Below, one piece after another: positions 18,752 to 28,789 of a stretch of DNA of 64,000 nt. The notes under the pieces are model-generated. The model saw only the letters and a program-made list of their open reading frames with translations. It searched no databases and was not told the DNA's origin. The DNA is from an uncultured Rhodospirillaceae bacterium (GTDB taxonomy: Bacteria > Pseudomonadota > Alphaproteobacteria > UBA8366). Position 1 is the stretch's first letter; every line of letters starts with the position of its first letter. The DNA lies in assembly GCA_913043025.1 (NCBI GenBank), contig CAJWLM010000013.1, positions 20,930 through 84,929 of the forward strand. Reading direction: 5' to 3'. The translations under genes were made by a program, and so were the position numbers.

Positions 18752-19866
18752 TGCCTTTTATACTCCGGAAATAATGCTGTTAGCCCAGCATAACTCGCTT
18801 CAGTGATACCTCGCTCTGTGATGAGCCCAGTTATAAATTTAGCTGGCGTAACGTCAAACGCATAATTCTCGACTGGTGTTCCTTCGGGTACAATGCATAC
18901 GCGCTCTATTTTTCCTGATTCAGTTTTTCCACTTATCCAAGCCACTTCCTCTGATTGGCGTTTTTCAATTGGAATACCTTTTACACCGTCAGTGATCTTA
19001 CAATCAATCGTTGAGGACGGAAGTGCCACGAAGAATGGTATTCCATTGTCGTGTGCCGCAAGCGCCTTTAAATATGTGCCAATTTTATTTGCTACATCTC
19101 CATTTAAAGTTGTTCGATCGCTGCCGGTAATGCAAACATCGACTTTACCATTTTGCATCAAATGGCCACCGACATTGTCGGCGATAACAGTATGTGGCAC
19201 TTTATTGCGACTAAGCTCCCACGCGGTCAAGCTAGCACCTTGATTGCGTGGCCGTGTTTCATCAACCCACACATGCAAATTTATACCTCGTCGATGGGCA
19301 AGGTATATTGGCGCTGTTGCAGTCCCCCACCCCACGGTAGCAAGAGCTCCAGCATTGCAATGAGTAAGCACATTGATTGGTTCGCATTCTCCTTTCTTTT
19401 TCTTTTTGATTTTCTCTAAAATAGTCAATCCATGCTCGCCTATCGCCAGATTAGTGGCAATATCTTTGCCTGCCATCTCATTAGCTCGCTGATAGGCTGC
19501 TTTGCACCTCACACCAGGTTCTAATGGTAGTAGTAGTTTTAGCATTTGATCGACTGCCCATGCTAAATTGACAGCTGTTGGACGGCTATTGCGCAATATT
19601 TCTGCGGCACATCTTAAATTTTTATCTCCAGCATTCTCCTTCATTGCAAGAGCCATTGTGTAAGCCGCTGTTACGCCAATTAGAGGAGCTCCGCGTACTC
19701 TCATGGCAGATATGGCCTCCCCACCCTCCGTAGCATTCGTCAGTCGTTTTATCACGTGATCGTGGGGTAGAAATGTCTGGTCAAGAATATCAATAGCCCA
19801 CCCGTTCTCAGCTACCGCTATGGTATCGAATATCACCGCGTCATACGTTTCTGTGATCATTCTCAT
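18748..19866 (-). CDS. mtnA: S-methyl-5-thioribose-1-phosphate isomerase
   Basis: AISAMRVRGAPLIGVTAAYTMALA, VLTHCNAGALATVGWGTATAPIY, VDETRPRNQGASLTAWEL, CITGSDRTTLNGDVANKIGTY. Confidence 0.95.
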   Translation of the reverse strand: MRMITETYDAVIFDTIAVAENGWAIDILDQTFLPHDHVIKRLTNATEGGEAISAMRVRGAPLIGVTAAYTMALAMKENAGDKNLRCAAEILRNSRPTAVNLAWAVDQMLKLLLPLEPGVRCKAAYQRANEMAGKDIATNLAIGEHGLTILEKIKKKKKGECEPINVLTHCNAGALATVGWGTATAPIYLAHRRGINLHVWVDETRPRNQGASLTAWELSRNKVPHTVIADNVGGHLMQNGKVDVCITGSDRTTLNGDVANKIGTYLKALAAHDNGIPFFVALPSSTIDCKITDGVKGIPIEKRQSEEVAWISGKTESGKIERVCIVPEGTPVENYAFDVTPAKFITGLITERGITEASYAGLTALFPEYKRQ

Positions 19867-20100
19867 AAAATGTAGCCCCTTCATCCGAAAGTAAAGTCTA
19901 CGTTACGTCTATATCTTTTCCTCATAGTGTTATTTAAAATCCAAAGTGTGACACGCATCAATTACTTGGTTCACTCTGCAAAATACAATTTCTTCTGATA
20001 AGATATCTTCCCGTGTTGAGAACTTTCAGTTATTTTTGCGTTGCTCACTAAAGAGAAAGTGTACTGCATATTTTTTGAAAGATTTTCGACAGGCTTATTT

Positions 20101-20955
20101 ATGACGACAATCAATCCAATACAAAATGACTTTATAGCGCAAATCAATGGTGTTGACCTTGCCGGGCCGATCGGAGAAAAAACATTTGTCAAAATTCAAA
20201 TGGCATTACATGAATTCGGAGTAATCTATTTTCCAAAACAAAAATTAACACCATCAGCACTATCTTCATTCACCAAACTCTGGGGAAAGCCAGACGTTCA
20301 CCACCTTGCTGAGCATTCATTCCCTGAACACCCTGAGGTACGGGTACTTTCTAACGTAAAGAAAGACGGCAAGCCGGTTGGCGCATTCAGAGGCGGTAAC
20401 TTTTGGCATTCGGACCTTTCCTATTTGCAGAAGACCGGCTACGTAACGCTGCTTTATGGAGTCGAGTGTCCACCCGAAGGAGGCGATACTCTATTTGCAG
20501 ACATGCGTCGCTTATATGAAAGCCTTCCAAATTGTATCCGAATACAGATTGAGGGTAAAATGGCTGTGCATGATCGCAATTACCGCTATTCAGCTCTCTA
20601 TCCCGAGCGTCCGCCATTAACAAAATCTCAATTGGCAAGCGTACCACCGGTGGAACACCCCGCTGTGATTACACACCCAGTAACGGAGAAAAAATCAGTA
20701 TTTCTTTATAAGGAAATAATTCGAACCATTGGCGAACTAGATCAGGAAACCACTTGGTCACTGATGGAAGAGATTGAGAGCCTTTTAGTAGATAGTGACG
20801 ATTTCGTTTATCGCCACGGGTGGAGTCCTGGCGACCTTGTAATATGGGACAATAGGTGCACTCTTCATTCAGCCACGCCCTACGATTCAGAAAAATTTCG
20901 TCGCGTTCTTTACCGAACACAAGTGAGTGGTGAATCGCCAGCTTACGTTGCTTAA
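20101..20955 (+). CDS. TauD/TfdA family Fe(II)/2OG dioxygenase
   Basis: GGNFWHSDLSYLQ (HxD), GDTLFADM, GDLVIWDNRCTLHSATPYD...RRVLYRTQV (distal His/Arg). Confidence 0.92.
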   Translation: MTTINPIQNDFIAQINGVDLAGPIGEKTFVKIQMALHEFGVIYFPKQKLTPSALSSFTKLWGKPDVHHLAEHSFPEHPEVRVLSNVKKDGKPVGAFRGGNFWHSDLSYLQKTGYVTLLYGVECPPEGGDTLFADMRRLYESLPNCIRIQIEGKMAVHDRNYRYSALYPERPPLTKSQLASVPPVEHPAVITHPVTEKKSVFLYKEIIRTIGELDQETTWSLMEEIESLLVDSDDFVYRHGWSPGDLVIWDNRCTLHSATPYDSEKFRRVLYRTQVSGESPAYVA

Positions 20956-20994
20956 AGCAATTGCTGAAATAAAAATTTCAAAGGAGGGAATTCA

Positions 20995-21489
20995 GTGTCA
21001 AAAAAATATTCGACTTATAACGATGGCAAGATTCAATATGTTTACAAAATGGATGCGCTTAACATGCAACCAGACAACACAACAAGCGCAAATATCCAAC
21101 CTAAAAAACGATTATCTGGAAAATCTTCCTCATTTGGTGGAGCGCTATTCGGCGAAAAAGTGATTGTTGGATATATTCATAAGGCTGCCGGGACCGGTTC
21201 TAAACGTCATACTCATCCAAACGAACAGTATAATTTTGTACTTCAGGGCACACTTCAGTGTGACATTGATGACCAAACGGTACTCTGCCCTAAAGGCCAT
21301 TGCGTCCACATTCCAGCGGGGACAGAGCATAGCTGCATGGCTACCCCTGAAGAAGACGTAATATTCTTCGTAGCTAAAGACACCCGCCACGGCATTTCTG
21401 GGCCGGCGGTAGATGGTATTGAAGATGGCCCGCGCATGCATCCCGATGCTAAAGATGGTCAAGAGAAACTCAGCGAAAAACCAATCTAA
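20995..21489 (+). CDS. Cupin-domain protein
   Basis: GTG start 5-14 nt after aaggaggga. GSKRHTHPNEQYNFVLQGTLQCDIDDQTVLCPKGHCVHIPAGTEHS (cupin motifs 1 and 2). Confidence 0.88.
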   Translation: MSKKYSTYNDGKIQYVYKMDALNMQPDNTTSANIQPKKRLSGKSSSFGGALFGEKVIVGYIHKAAGTGSKRHTHPNEQYNFVLQGTLQCDIDDQTVLCPKGHCVHIPAGTEHSCMATPEEDVIFFVAKDTRHGISGPAVDGIEDGPRMHPDAKDGQEKLSEKPI

Positions 21490-21515
21490 AGAGGTGTAAC
21501 TGCAAGGAAACCGTA

Positions 21516-22313
21516 ATGCCTTATTATCGTTTCGAAAATATGGAGCAGCTTCGAACCAATCCACATCTGTCATCAGGTAAGGGAGCAGTGGTAAACGGCA
21601 AGTTCCTGACGCTGCGTAATAACAACAAAGATGCGGGCACTGGATCGCAACTACACTACCACCCTAATGAATTGATGATCTATCCGATCTCGGGTAAAAT
21701 CAACTCCGTGGTTGGGAAAGACCAACGTATTGTTGAAGCAGGCACATTCGTGCATGTGCCGCCAAACGCTCGCCATTCGATGAAAGCTTGCGAGGACGGG
21801 CCAATCAGTTATCTTTATTGTAAGGATAACACTTGGACGTTGGCTGGAATTGCAGCAGATGAGGCGCCGCCTGATGAGGCGCCAAGCATTGATGAGCTTA
21901 CGGCAAAACATGATGCAGGTATTTATCCCGGTAAAGAGAAAATGCCCGAAGCATCGGAAGCCGTGGTAGAGGGCCTCAACAACTGTTTTTATCAACTCAG
22001 TGAAGGCCCAGACGCACCAACCCAATCAACCCGTGCAATCAAAATAATTGAAGGCCACCGCATCAATTTTGTGCTTGTAGATTCTCCTGATGGAAGGGTA
22101 GAAAAAATGAACGCCGCTCCTCATGAGCGTTTCTTGTATATTATTAGCGGTGCAGCGGACTCAGAAATAGAAGGTGAAAAGAAATCTGTTAGAAGTGGAG
22201 ACCTTCTGCACGTTCCAAAAGGTTCGTCATATAGTCTTATGACCAAAGTTGGGCCAACGCGTTATTGCTATTTTGAGTCTACAGACTTCCTTGAGGCTCA
22301 GATCAAAGAATAA
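21516..22313 (+). CDS. Bicupin protein
   Basis: Two cupin motif sets: GSQLHYHPNELMIYPISGKINSVVG...GTFVHVPPNARHS and NAAPHERFLYIISGAADSEIEGEKKSVRSGDLLHVPKGSSYS. Confidence 0.85.
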   Translation: MPYYRFENMEQLRTNPHLSSGKGAVVNGKFLTLRNNNKDAGTGSQLHYHPNELMIYPISGKINSVVGKDQRIVEAGTFVHVPPNARHSMKACEDGPISYLYCKDNTWTLAGIAADEAPPDEAPSIDELTAKHDAGIYPGKEKMPEASEAVVEGLNNCFYQLSEGPDAPTQSTRAIKIIEGHRINFVLVDSPDGRVEKMNAAPHERFLYIISGAADSEIEGEKKSVRSGDLLHVPKGSSYSLMTKVGPTRYCYFESTDFLEAQIKE

Positions 22314-22340
22314 ATATATAAAAACTTAACGGAGGGAAAA

Positions 22341-23138
22341 ATGGATTTTAAAGATATAAAATATGAAGTGAAACGTCCTCACGTTGCAACAATTACTCTC
22401 AACAAACCAGAGATTAATAATGCAACTACCGGCGATAGTTTTGTGGAGATCATGACCGCATTTCATGAAGCAGACTCAGACACATCAATCGGTGTTGTCG
22501 TGTTAACTGGAGCAGGAGATACCCATTTCAATGAGGGGGGGCAAGTTAAACAGCATTTGACCAAGCGTCCGGGGACACATCGCACACATTTTCGGAAATT
22601 GCTCGGAGCGGCGCAGGCTATTCGCGGGTGTGGTAAACCAGTTATTGCTGCGGTTAATGGCCGTGCTATCGGCAGTGGCAATCAATTACAAATGCTTTGT
22701 GACCTTGCTATAGCTTCCGACCAAGCAATTCTGGGACAACACGGATCAAAGCGTGCCGGAGCTCCTATGTTTTGGGGAACCACATTGATGTCGCATTTCG
22801 TTGGCGAGAGGAAGGCACGTGAAATAATATTCTTATCACGTGAATATTCGGCACAAGAGGCATTGGAAATGGGCCTAGTGAATAAAGTTGTACCCCATAA
22901 TGAGCTCTACAATGAGGTCGACCGTTGGTGCGATGAGGTACTCGATCAAAGCCCCACTTCCCTTCGCATTCTTAAAACTTCAATGAACCTGAAGCATGAC
23001 ATGCAATATCCCGCGTTATTTCATGCTCGCGACATGATCGACCTCTTTTCTGATGCACCGGAACGGATGGAGGGCACGGCAGCATGGGTTGAAGGACGCA
23101 AACCTGACTTTAACAAGTTTCGGACCAAGACCAATTAG
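22341..23138 (+). CDS. Enoyl-CoA hydratase/isomerase family protein
   Basis: RPHVATITLNKPEINNATTGDS, GVVVLTGAGDTHFNEGG, KPVIAAVNGRAIGSGNQLQMLCDLAIASDQAILGQHGSK. RBS ggaggg. Confidence 0.92.
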   Translation: MDFKDIKYEVKRPHVATITLNKPEINNATTGDSFVEIMTAFHEADSDTSIGVVVLTGAGDTHFNEGGQVKQHLTKRPGTHRTHFRKLLGAAQAIRGCGKPVIAAVNGRAIGSGNQLQMLCDLAIASDQAILGQHGSKRAGAPMFWGTTLMSHFVGERKAREIIFLSREYSAQEALEMGLVNKVVPHNELYNEVDRWCDEVLDQSPTSLRILKTSMNLKHDMQYPALFHARDMIDLFSDAPERMEGTAAWVEGRKPDFNKFRTKTN

Positions 23139-23243
23139 CTAGTGCAAAAATTGTCGAATTTCCCAGCGACGGAGCATGCTCTCCAACGTTGGGTAATCGG
23201 TCGATGCGTGTGAACTCTCATTCAATTCTTTCAGGTGTTCTTT

Positions 23244-23858
23244 ATGGAAACGGTTTTCAGTCCAGCGGTCATTGCTTTTTTCCAAGTGATCGCCATAGAC
23301 TTAGTGCTATCTGGCGACAATGCGGTTGTTATTGGCCTAGCGGTGGCTGGTTTACCCCCAGATTTGCGTAGAAAAGCTATCGTATTTGGCATTGTTACTG
23401 CCACTGTTCTCCGTATTATTTTTGCAGCACTTACAGTGTATCTTCTTAAAATCCCAGGCCTCCTTTTGGTTGGTGGTTTATTATTAGCTTGGGTGTGCTG
23501 GAGCATGTGGAAAGAGATTAGTCCGGGCCAGCAGGATAGAGGGTCTCAGATTGCTCAGGATGGAATGGGCCAAAACATAAGTATGCGTAAGGCCCTACTA
23601 AACATCATAATTGCAGATGTTTCGATGTCGCTTGATAACGTCCTTGCAGTGGCTGGAGCAGCAAGAGATCATATTGAAATTCTTATTTTTGGTTTAGTGC
23701 TTTCAATCGCTTTGATGGCTTTCGCAGCTAACTTTATTGCGTCCTTACTCGATCGTTTCCGTTGGATCGCTTATGTCGGCTTAGCGATTATAGTGTGGGT
23801 TGCAGGGGATATGATTTATCGCGGCAGCATTGAAGTTTATACAACGTTCATGGTTTGA
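23244..23858 (+). CDS. TerC/YjbE family integral membrane protein
   Basis: VIAIDLVLSGDNAVVIGLAVAGLPPDLRRKAI, NIIIADVSMSLDNVLAVAGAA: duplicated DxxxSxDN motifs of the TerC family. Confidence 0.92.
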   Translation: METVFSPAVIAFFQVIAIDLVLSGDNAVVIGLAVAGLPPDLRRKAIVFGIVTATVLRIIFAALTVYLLKIPGLLLVGGLLLAWVCWSMWKEISPGQQDRGSQIAQDGMGQNISMRKALLNIIIADVSMSLDNVLAVAGAARDHIEILIFGLVLSIALMAFAANFIASLLDRFRWIAYVGLAIIVWVAGDMIYRGSIEVYTTFMV

Positions 23859-23871
23859 CAGTGAGAAGAAC

Positions 23872-24612
23872 TTGGCTTTCAGCCTTCCAAATTTTATAGG
23901 ACATCGAGGAGCGGCTGGGTATGCTCCAGAGAATACACTAGCAAGCATCCATAAAGCCGCTTGCCTTGGCACAAGCTGGGTAGAGTTTGATGTGCAACTT
24001 ACCTACGACAGTGAGTTGGTTCTTTTTCACGATAACTCTTTGGATCGCACAACAAATGGCAGCGGACTTTTAGCCGATCAACGCCTCAAATCTCTGAAAG
24101 ATCTTGACGCTGGAAGCTGGTTCGGATCCGATTTCACGGGTGAAACTATTCCTACACTTACTCAGGCTTTAGGGACTGCGAGAGAATTAGATCTTGGCTG
24201 TAACGTAGAAATCAAATCATCTTTCGGCAGGGAACGTGAAACTGTACGTGCAGTCGCCCGAACAATCGTCAATTTTCCCAAATCGCCAACAATATTGGTT
24301 TCGAGCTTCTGCCACGAAACAGTTCACATGTTGAAATACTACTTGCCCGAAGTGCGCCGGGCATTAATTGTTCGCAAAATTCCGGCGAACTGGCAATCAT
24401 TGATGAAGCGGATGCAGTGCTCATCCCTACATGTCAGTGAAGAAAGCTTAGATCAACGTCAAGTCCAAATGGTTCAATCAACCGGGATAAAGGTGTTGGC
24501 ATTCACGATAAATGACAGAAAAAGGGCAGAACACCTATTTGCGATGGGCGTTTCAAGTGTTTTTACTGATGTCCCAGGGAAAATATTTTCGCCTATGACC
24601 ATGGCTGTTTGA
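23872..24612 (+). CDS. Glycerophosphodiester phosphodiesterase
   Basis: NFIGHRGAAGYAPENTLASIHKAACLGTSWVEFDVQLTYDSELVLFHDNSLDRTTNGSG, CNVEIKSS. ORF opens at 23830; TTG at 23872 is a plausible start. Confidence 0.92.
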   Translation: MAFSLPNFIGHRGAAGYAPENTLASIHKAACLGTSWVEFDVQLTYDSELVLFHDNSLDRTTNGSGLLADQRLKSLKDLDAGSWFGSDFTGETIPTLTQALGTARELDLGCNVEIKSSFGRERETVRAVARTIVNFPKSPTILVSSFCHETVHMLKYYLPEVRRALIVRKIPANWQSLMKRMQCSSLHVSEESLDQRQVQMVQSTGIKVLAFTINDRKRAEHLFAMGVSSVFTDVPGKIFSPMTMAV

Positions 24613-24657
24613 TGACTTTAGCATCGAACTACAAACAATTAACGTTGTGCATGTTAT

Positions 24658-26679
24658 TTGAAATATCGAACGGTAAGGACTGAAGAGTTGGCTAACAAAA
24701 ATAGAAACACACTATTTCGTTTTGCCGTCATTGCTGATACTCATATTACAGAAAAAGATGCGCCCGCAATTGATGGTTATGATCAAGAGACCGTGCAATT
24801 GAGCGTTAAACGACTAGCCCATATCGTTCACAAGCTTAAGCAACTTTCCCCCGACTTTGTTATCCATCTGGGCGACATAACGCATCCAAGACCAGACCAC
24901 CCTGCCTATAATGACTCTGCTAAGGCTTTTTATGAGGTTTTTAATAATGTAGGTTGCCCCGTTTATCTCGTTGCCGGCAATCATGATATTGGACAAAAAC
25001 ATTATTCAGGAGTCCCCATTCATCCTGCGATGTCACAAGGCTTCGTAAATAATAAAATGATCGCCGCCTATGAAGAACAATTCCAGAGGCATTTTTTTTC
25101 ATTTGAACACGAAAGCTGTTTATTTGTAGTCATCAATGGGATGATTCTTAATTCAGGACTGGATTACGAGAAAAAGCAACGTGAGTGGCTAGAAACTCTG
25201 CTGGCCAGAAATTCAGGAAGGCGCTTATTTGTATTTTCACACTACCCACTTTACCTCTCCGAGGCAGATGAGAGCGTTAACTTTGACAATACCGATTTGC
25301 CTGGGCGTAGGTGGCTTCTCGATTTATTTTCTGATTATAAAGTAGAAGCTTTTTTTTCCGGCCATGTGCACAATTTTTTCTTTAACAACTACGACGAAAC
25401 CAGCATCTATGTTTTACCTTCAACTTGTTTTTTACGTCACGATTACCACGAATTGTTTCGAGCCGCTCCAACAGAGCTCAAACAGGGTCGGCATGACACA
25501 GCAAAGCTAGGTTTTGCCGTAGTAGAGATTAATAAGGCTGGACATCTTACGCATATAGTACGGTCTGAAGGCCGGACTATGGGGTCTTCTGATAATGAGA
25601 CCTTGCTACCGCCTGCACACGGCCTGTCGCCTGCTCACGGAGCTCTCGGCATATCACTACATCAACCGTGGTGTGAGAAAGCCAATATCACCACACCATG
25701 GGGTCTAGACTCTTTCAGCACAAAATATGTCCGTAATGATTACCCTCTTTTGGCTCTGTGGGAAATGGGCATAAGCGAACTACGGGTACCCCTTGATGAC
25801 CTAATGAAAAAACATACGCGTAGCCGCATTCGCGAACTAGCTGCTCGCGGCCATCAGTTTACTGCTTATTCTTATGGCTTGCCGAAAAACGAGGGCCGAA
25901 ATGTCTTAAGCGAGTGTGGCGAAATTTTACATGCATGGGAGCTCATCATGCCAACTTGCTGCGTTAGCGATTTGTTACCGGAAATAAAAAAAATTGCGCG
26001 TAAGGTACCGGTTTTTTTCAACTCTTATCGTCAACACAGAGAAACCCTGAGCCTCAGCCATGGGTTTAGCGTAGATGATTTCAATTTGGTAAACGAGCTG
26101 ATGGCACTTGACGGCGCAAAAGAAGTCTTCAGCGGCGTTGTGTTTGGCGTAGGCCCAAAAGAATCCCCAATAAAGGCTTTAAGTAAAATTCAGAAATATT
26201 CTATCAATTTTAATATTCAAACAGCAGCCCATATGCAATTTTCTCAGCGCGAACCATTAAGCTCGAAGCAATTTGAGAACACCGGACATGAACGTATCGT
26301 TGAAGCAACAATCGCGGCTTTAGGTCACAGAGAAATATGTGTCTTTGTCGATAATTTTATTGGAATAGATCGCGGATATTTTTTCTGTGAAGGCCTAGTC
26401 GACCGCCTTTACAACCCACTGACCGGAGCTCGCATAATCAAAACGCTCCATAGCGCACTTCCAAAGGGCTGTCGAATTGGAAAGGAATTTATCGAGGAAA
26501 ATTCCCGGTTAATCCAGTTTCACGAGCCAGATGGTGTAGTTATAATGTCAAGAACGGATACCTATCCATTAGAAATACCAGCCACGCTGGTGCCACTTAA
26601 ACAAGGAATGTGGGTTGATCTATCAACAGGAAATAAAGCGGGAAGCCCGCTTCTCGGCCCAACACTCGTTGTTAAATGA
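24658..26679 (+). CDS. Two-domain protein: N-terminal calcineurin-like metallophosphoesterase, C-terminal ~340 aa domain of unclear family
   Basis: FAVIADTHITEKD, DFVIHLGDITHPRPDHP, YLVAGNHDIG, FVFSHYPLY, AFFSGHVHNFF metallophosphoesterase motifs. C-terminal half has no motif I recognise with confidence. Confidence 0.85.
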   Translation: MKYRTVRTEELANKNRNTLFRFAVIADTHITEKDAPAIDGYDQETVQLSVKRLAHIVHKLKQLSPDFVIHLGDITHPRPDHPAYNDSAKAFYEVFNNVGCPVYLVAGNHDIGQKHYSGVPIHPAMSQGFVNNKMIAAYEEQFQRHFFSFEHESCLFVVINGMILNSGLDYEKKQREWLETLLARNSGRRLFVFSHYPLYLSEADESVNFDNTDLPGRRWLLDLFSDYKVEAFFSGHVHNFFFNNYDETSIYVLPSTCFLRHDYHELFRAAPTELKQGRHDTAKLGFAVVEINKAGHLTHIVRSEGRTMGSSDNETLLPPAHGLSPAHGALGISLHQPWCEKANITTPWGLDSFSTKYVRNDYPLLALWEMGISELRVPLDDLMKKHTRSRIRELAARGHQFTAYSYGLPKNEGRNVLSECGEILHAWELIMPTCCVSDLLPEIKKIARKVPVFFNSYRQHRETLSLSHGFSVDDFNLVNELMALDGAKEVFSGVVFGVGPKESPIKALSKIQKYSINFNIQTAAHMQFSQREPLSSKQFENTGHERIVEATIAALGHREICVFVDNFIGIDRGYFFCEGLVDRLYNPLTGARIIKTLHSALPKGCRIGKEFIEENSRLIQFHEPDGVVIMSRTDTYPLEIPATLVPLKQGMWVDLSTGNKAGSPLLGPTLVVK

Positions 26680-26813
26680 AACACATTTATTGGAGAAAGA
26701 CATCCCCCGCACTGTGAATATCAATTTGCCCCATTTTTCTTGCACTATGAAAACTAGATATCCGTGCAAGATTAGATGCATGATGCTTACCCTCTGATCC
26801 TTACAAATAAAAT

Positions 26814-28313
26814 TCACCTATTTGTTGGCATGGTGAATTGTGCACCGCCCTCTATCCCACTTGGCCAACGAGCCGACACGGTTTTCAGTTTAGTAAAAAA
26901 ATGAACGGATTGAGGACCATGCATTTGAGTGTCACCGAATTTTGAACGTTTGGAACCGCCGAAGTGATGGAATGCCATAGGCACCGGGATCGGCACGTTG
27001 ACACCAATCATCCCGACATCAACTTGTTTTGAAAATGACCGAGCAACGTCGCCACTTTGAGTGAAAACTGCGACACCATTGCCATATTCGTGTCCATTCA
27101 CCATTTCTACGGCTGAGTCAAAATCTTGCGCGCGGGCAATACTAAGAACAGGGCCAAAAATTTCCTGCTTATATAGGTCCATATCCGTTGTTACTCGATC
27201 AAACAATGAGCCGTTCAGGAAAAATCCGTTCTCATATCCCTGCAGACTAACTTTCCGTCCATCAACTACAAGTTCTGCCCCCTCTTCCTCACCCTTAGCG
27301 ATTAATTTTTCAATGCGGTCTTTCGCCTGGCTTGTTATGACCGGCCCCATATCAGCTTCTATGTCGGTATATGGGCCGACTTTTAGTGCCTGGACCCTCG
27401 GCTTCAAGCGCTTAACCAGCTCATCCGCCGTGCTTTTTCCAACGGGAACCGCTACGGAAATCGCCATACAGCGCTCACCAGCAGAGCCATAGCCTGCACC
27501 CATTAGCGCATCAACGGCTTGATCCATATCAGCATCAGGCATTACGACCATATGGTTCTTTGCGCCACAAAAAGCCTGAACACGTTTATTTTGTGCTGTG
27601 CCAGTTTGGTACACGTATTCCCCAATCGCGGTTGAACCAACAAAACTTATTGCAGGTACATCGGAATGCATCAGCAAGCCATCAACAGCTATTTTGTCAC
27701 CGTTTAATATATTCCAAACACCATCTGGCAAACCGGCTTCCGTCCATAGTTCTCCCATCATGAGTGGTGCTGATGGATTGCGTTCCGACGGCTTGCAAAT
27801 AAAAGAGTTTCCGCAGGCGACCGCCATCACTCCCATCCAACAAGGCACCATGACCGGAAAATTAAATGGTGTAATTCCTCCAACCACACCTAGTGGCTCG
27901 CGAATGGAAAAGGTATCTATCCCGCCACCCACATCAGTCGAAAGCTCACCCTTCAATAGGTGCGGTATACCACAGGCAAACTCAATCACGTCAATGCCTC
28001 GCTGCACTTCACCGAGAGCGTCATCAACCGTCTTTCCATGCTCCGCGCTAATAACCGTGGCAAGTTCTTCACGCCTCTGGCTCATGATTTCCCGCATTGC
28101 GAACATAACTGCTGCACGCTTGGGGGAAGGAGTTGCTGCCCAATCATAAAATGCTACCTGAGCATTTTCGATGGTTTTCTCTACTTCTTCAGCCCCTGCC
28201 ATTGGCACTTTACTTGTCACTTCGCCTGTCGCTGGATTAAAAACCTCGAGCACTCGCCCGCTTTCACCCTTGATATGTTGGCCACCCACATAATGGGTCA
28301 ATTCTTTCAACAT
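26814..28313 (-). CDS. mmsA: CoA-acylating methylmalonate-semialdehyde dehydrogenase
   Basis: REPLGVVGGITPFNFPVMVPCWM, ISFVGSTAIGEYVYQTG, GSAGERCMAISVAV, GMIGVNVPIPVPMAFHHFGGSKRSKFGDTQMHG. Confidence 0.96.
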   Translation of the reverse strand: MLKELTHYVGGQHIKGESGRVLEVFNPATGEVTSKVPMAGAEEVEKTIENAQVAFYDWAATPSPKRAAVMFAMREIMSQRREELATVISAEHGKTVDDALGEVQRGIDVIEFACGIPHLLKGELSTDVGGGIDTFSIREPLGVVGGITPFNFPVMVPCWMGVMAVACGNSFICKPSERNPSAPLMMGELWTEAGLPDGVWNILNGDKIAVDGLLMHSDVPAISFVGSTAIGEYVYQTGTAQNKRVQAFCGAKNHMVVMPDADMDQAVDALMGAGYGSAGERCMAISVAVPVGKSTADELVKRLKPRVQALKVGPYTDIEADMGPVITSQAKDRIEKLIAKGEEEGAELVVDGRKVSLQGYENGFFLNGSLFDRVTTDMDLYKQEIFGPVLSIARAQDFDSAVEMVNGHEYGNGVAVFTQSGDVARSFSKQVDVGMIGVNVPIPVPMAFHHFGGSKRSKFGDTQMHGPQSVHFFTKLKTVSARWPSGIEGGAQFTMPTNR

Positions 28314-28414
28314 TTCCTAATCCCTTTCAGCGCCGCAGTATAAGTTAATAAAATTTGGACAACCCCGATCGATGTGAGAAAATAATTTCATAACATGCAA
28401 CTAGCAAACAGAGT

Positions 28415-28753
28415 TCACATCTCTAAAATTTCTAACAGACTATGATCCTCACGATCCTCAATCTCAACAATCCAAATATCCGGGTCATATTTAGCCTGAC
28501 GCTCAATGAAAGACTCTGCTTCAGGATCTTGCACACGACGTCCATCAAGCGCGGGTTGCCAAATAAAGTTGCCTGATAGATCACGTTCCTGCATGAAAAT
28601 ATCAACACCGGTTTCAATTCGATTGATTTTCACGATTATAATACCACTATTTTTGTCGCCCCGCTTGAGCACTACTACTGGCACTCCTTTGCTCGACAAG
28701 CGGGCAAGGTGCGCTTGTATCCAAATATCGGTGGGCATACGAGCGTCAGACAT
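28415..28753 (-). CDS. DUF1491 family protein
   Basis: WIQAHLARLSSKGVPVVVLKRGDKNSGIIIVKINR...DPDIWIVEIEDRE: DUF1491-like pattern. Confidence 0.8.
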   Translation of the reverse strand: MSDARMPTDIWIQAHLARLSSKGVPVVVLKRGDKNSGIIIVKINRIETGVDIFMQERDLSGNFIWQPALDGRRVQDPEAESFIERQAKYDPDIWIVEIEDREDHSLLEILEM

Positions 28754-28789
28754 ATTTATTTAAAGCAACGCAATAAGCAGCGAGTTGAC

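Noticed and set aside
19885-20100. Possible methionine-responsive RNA upstream of mtnA
   Set aside because: No SAM-II-like GATTT/AGCTAAA pseudoknot or other recognised aptamer consensus could be traced on the minus strand.
27061-28343. Plus-strand ORFs of 116-183 aa across mmsA
   Set aside because: Antisense shadows of the mmsA reading frame.
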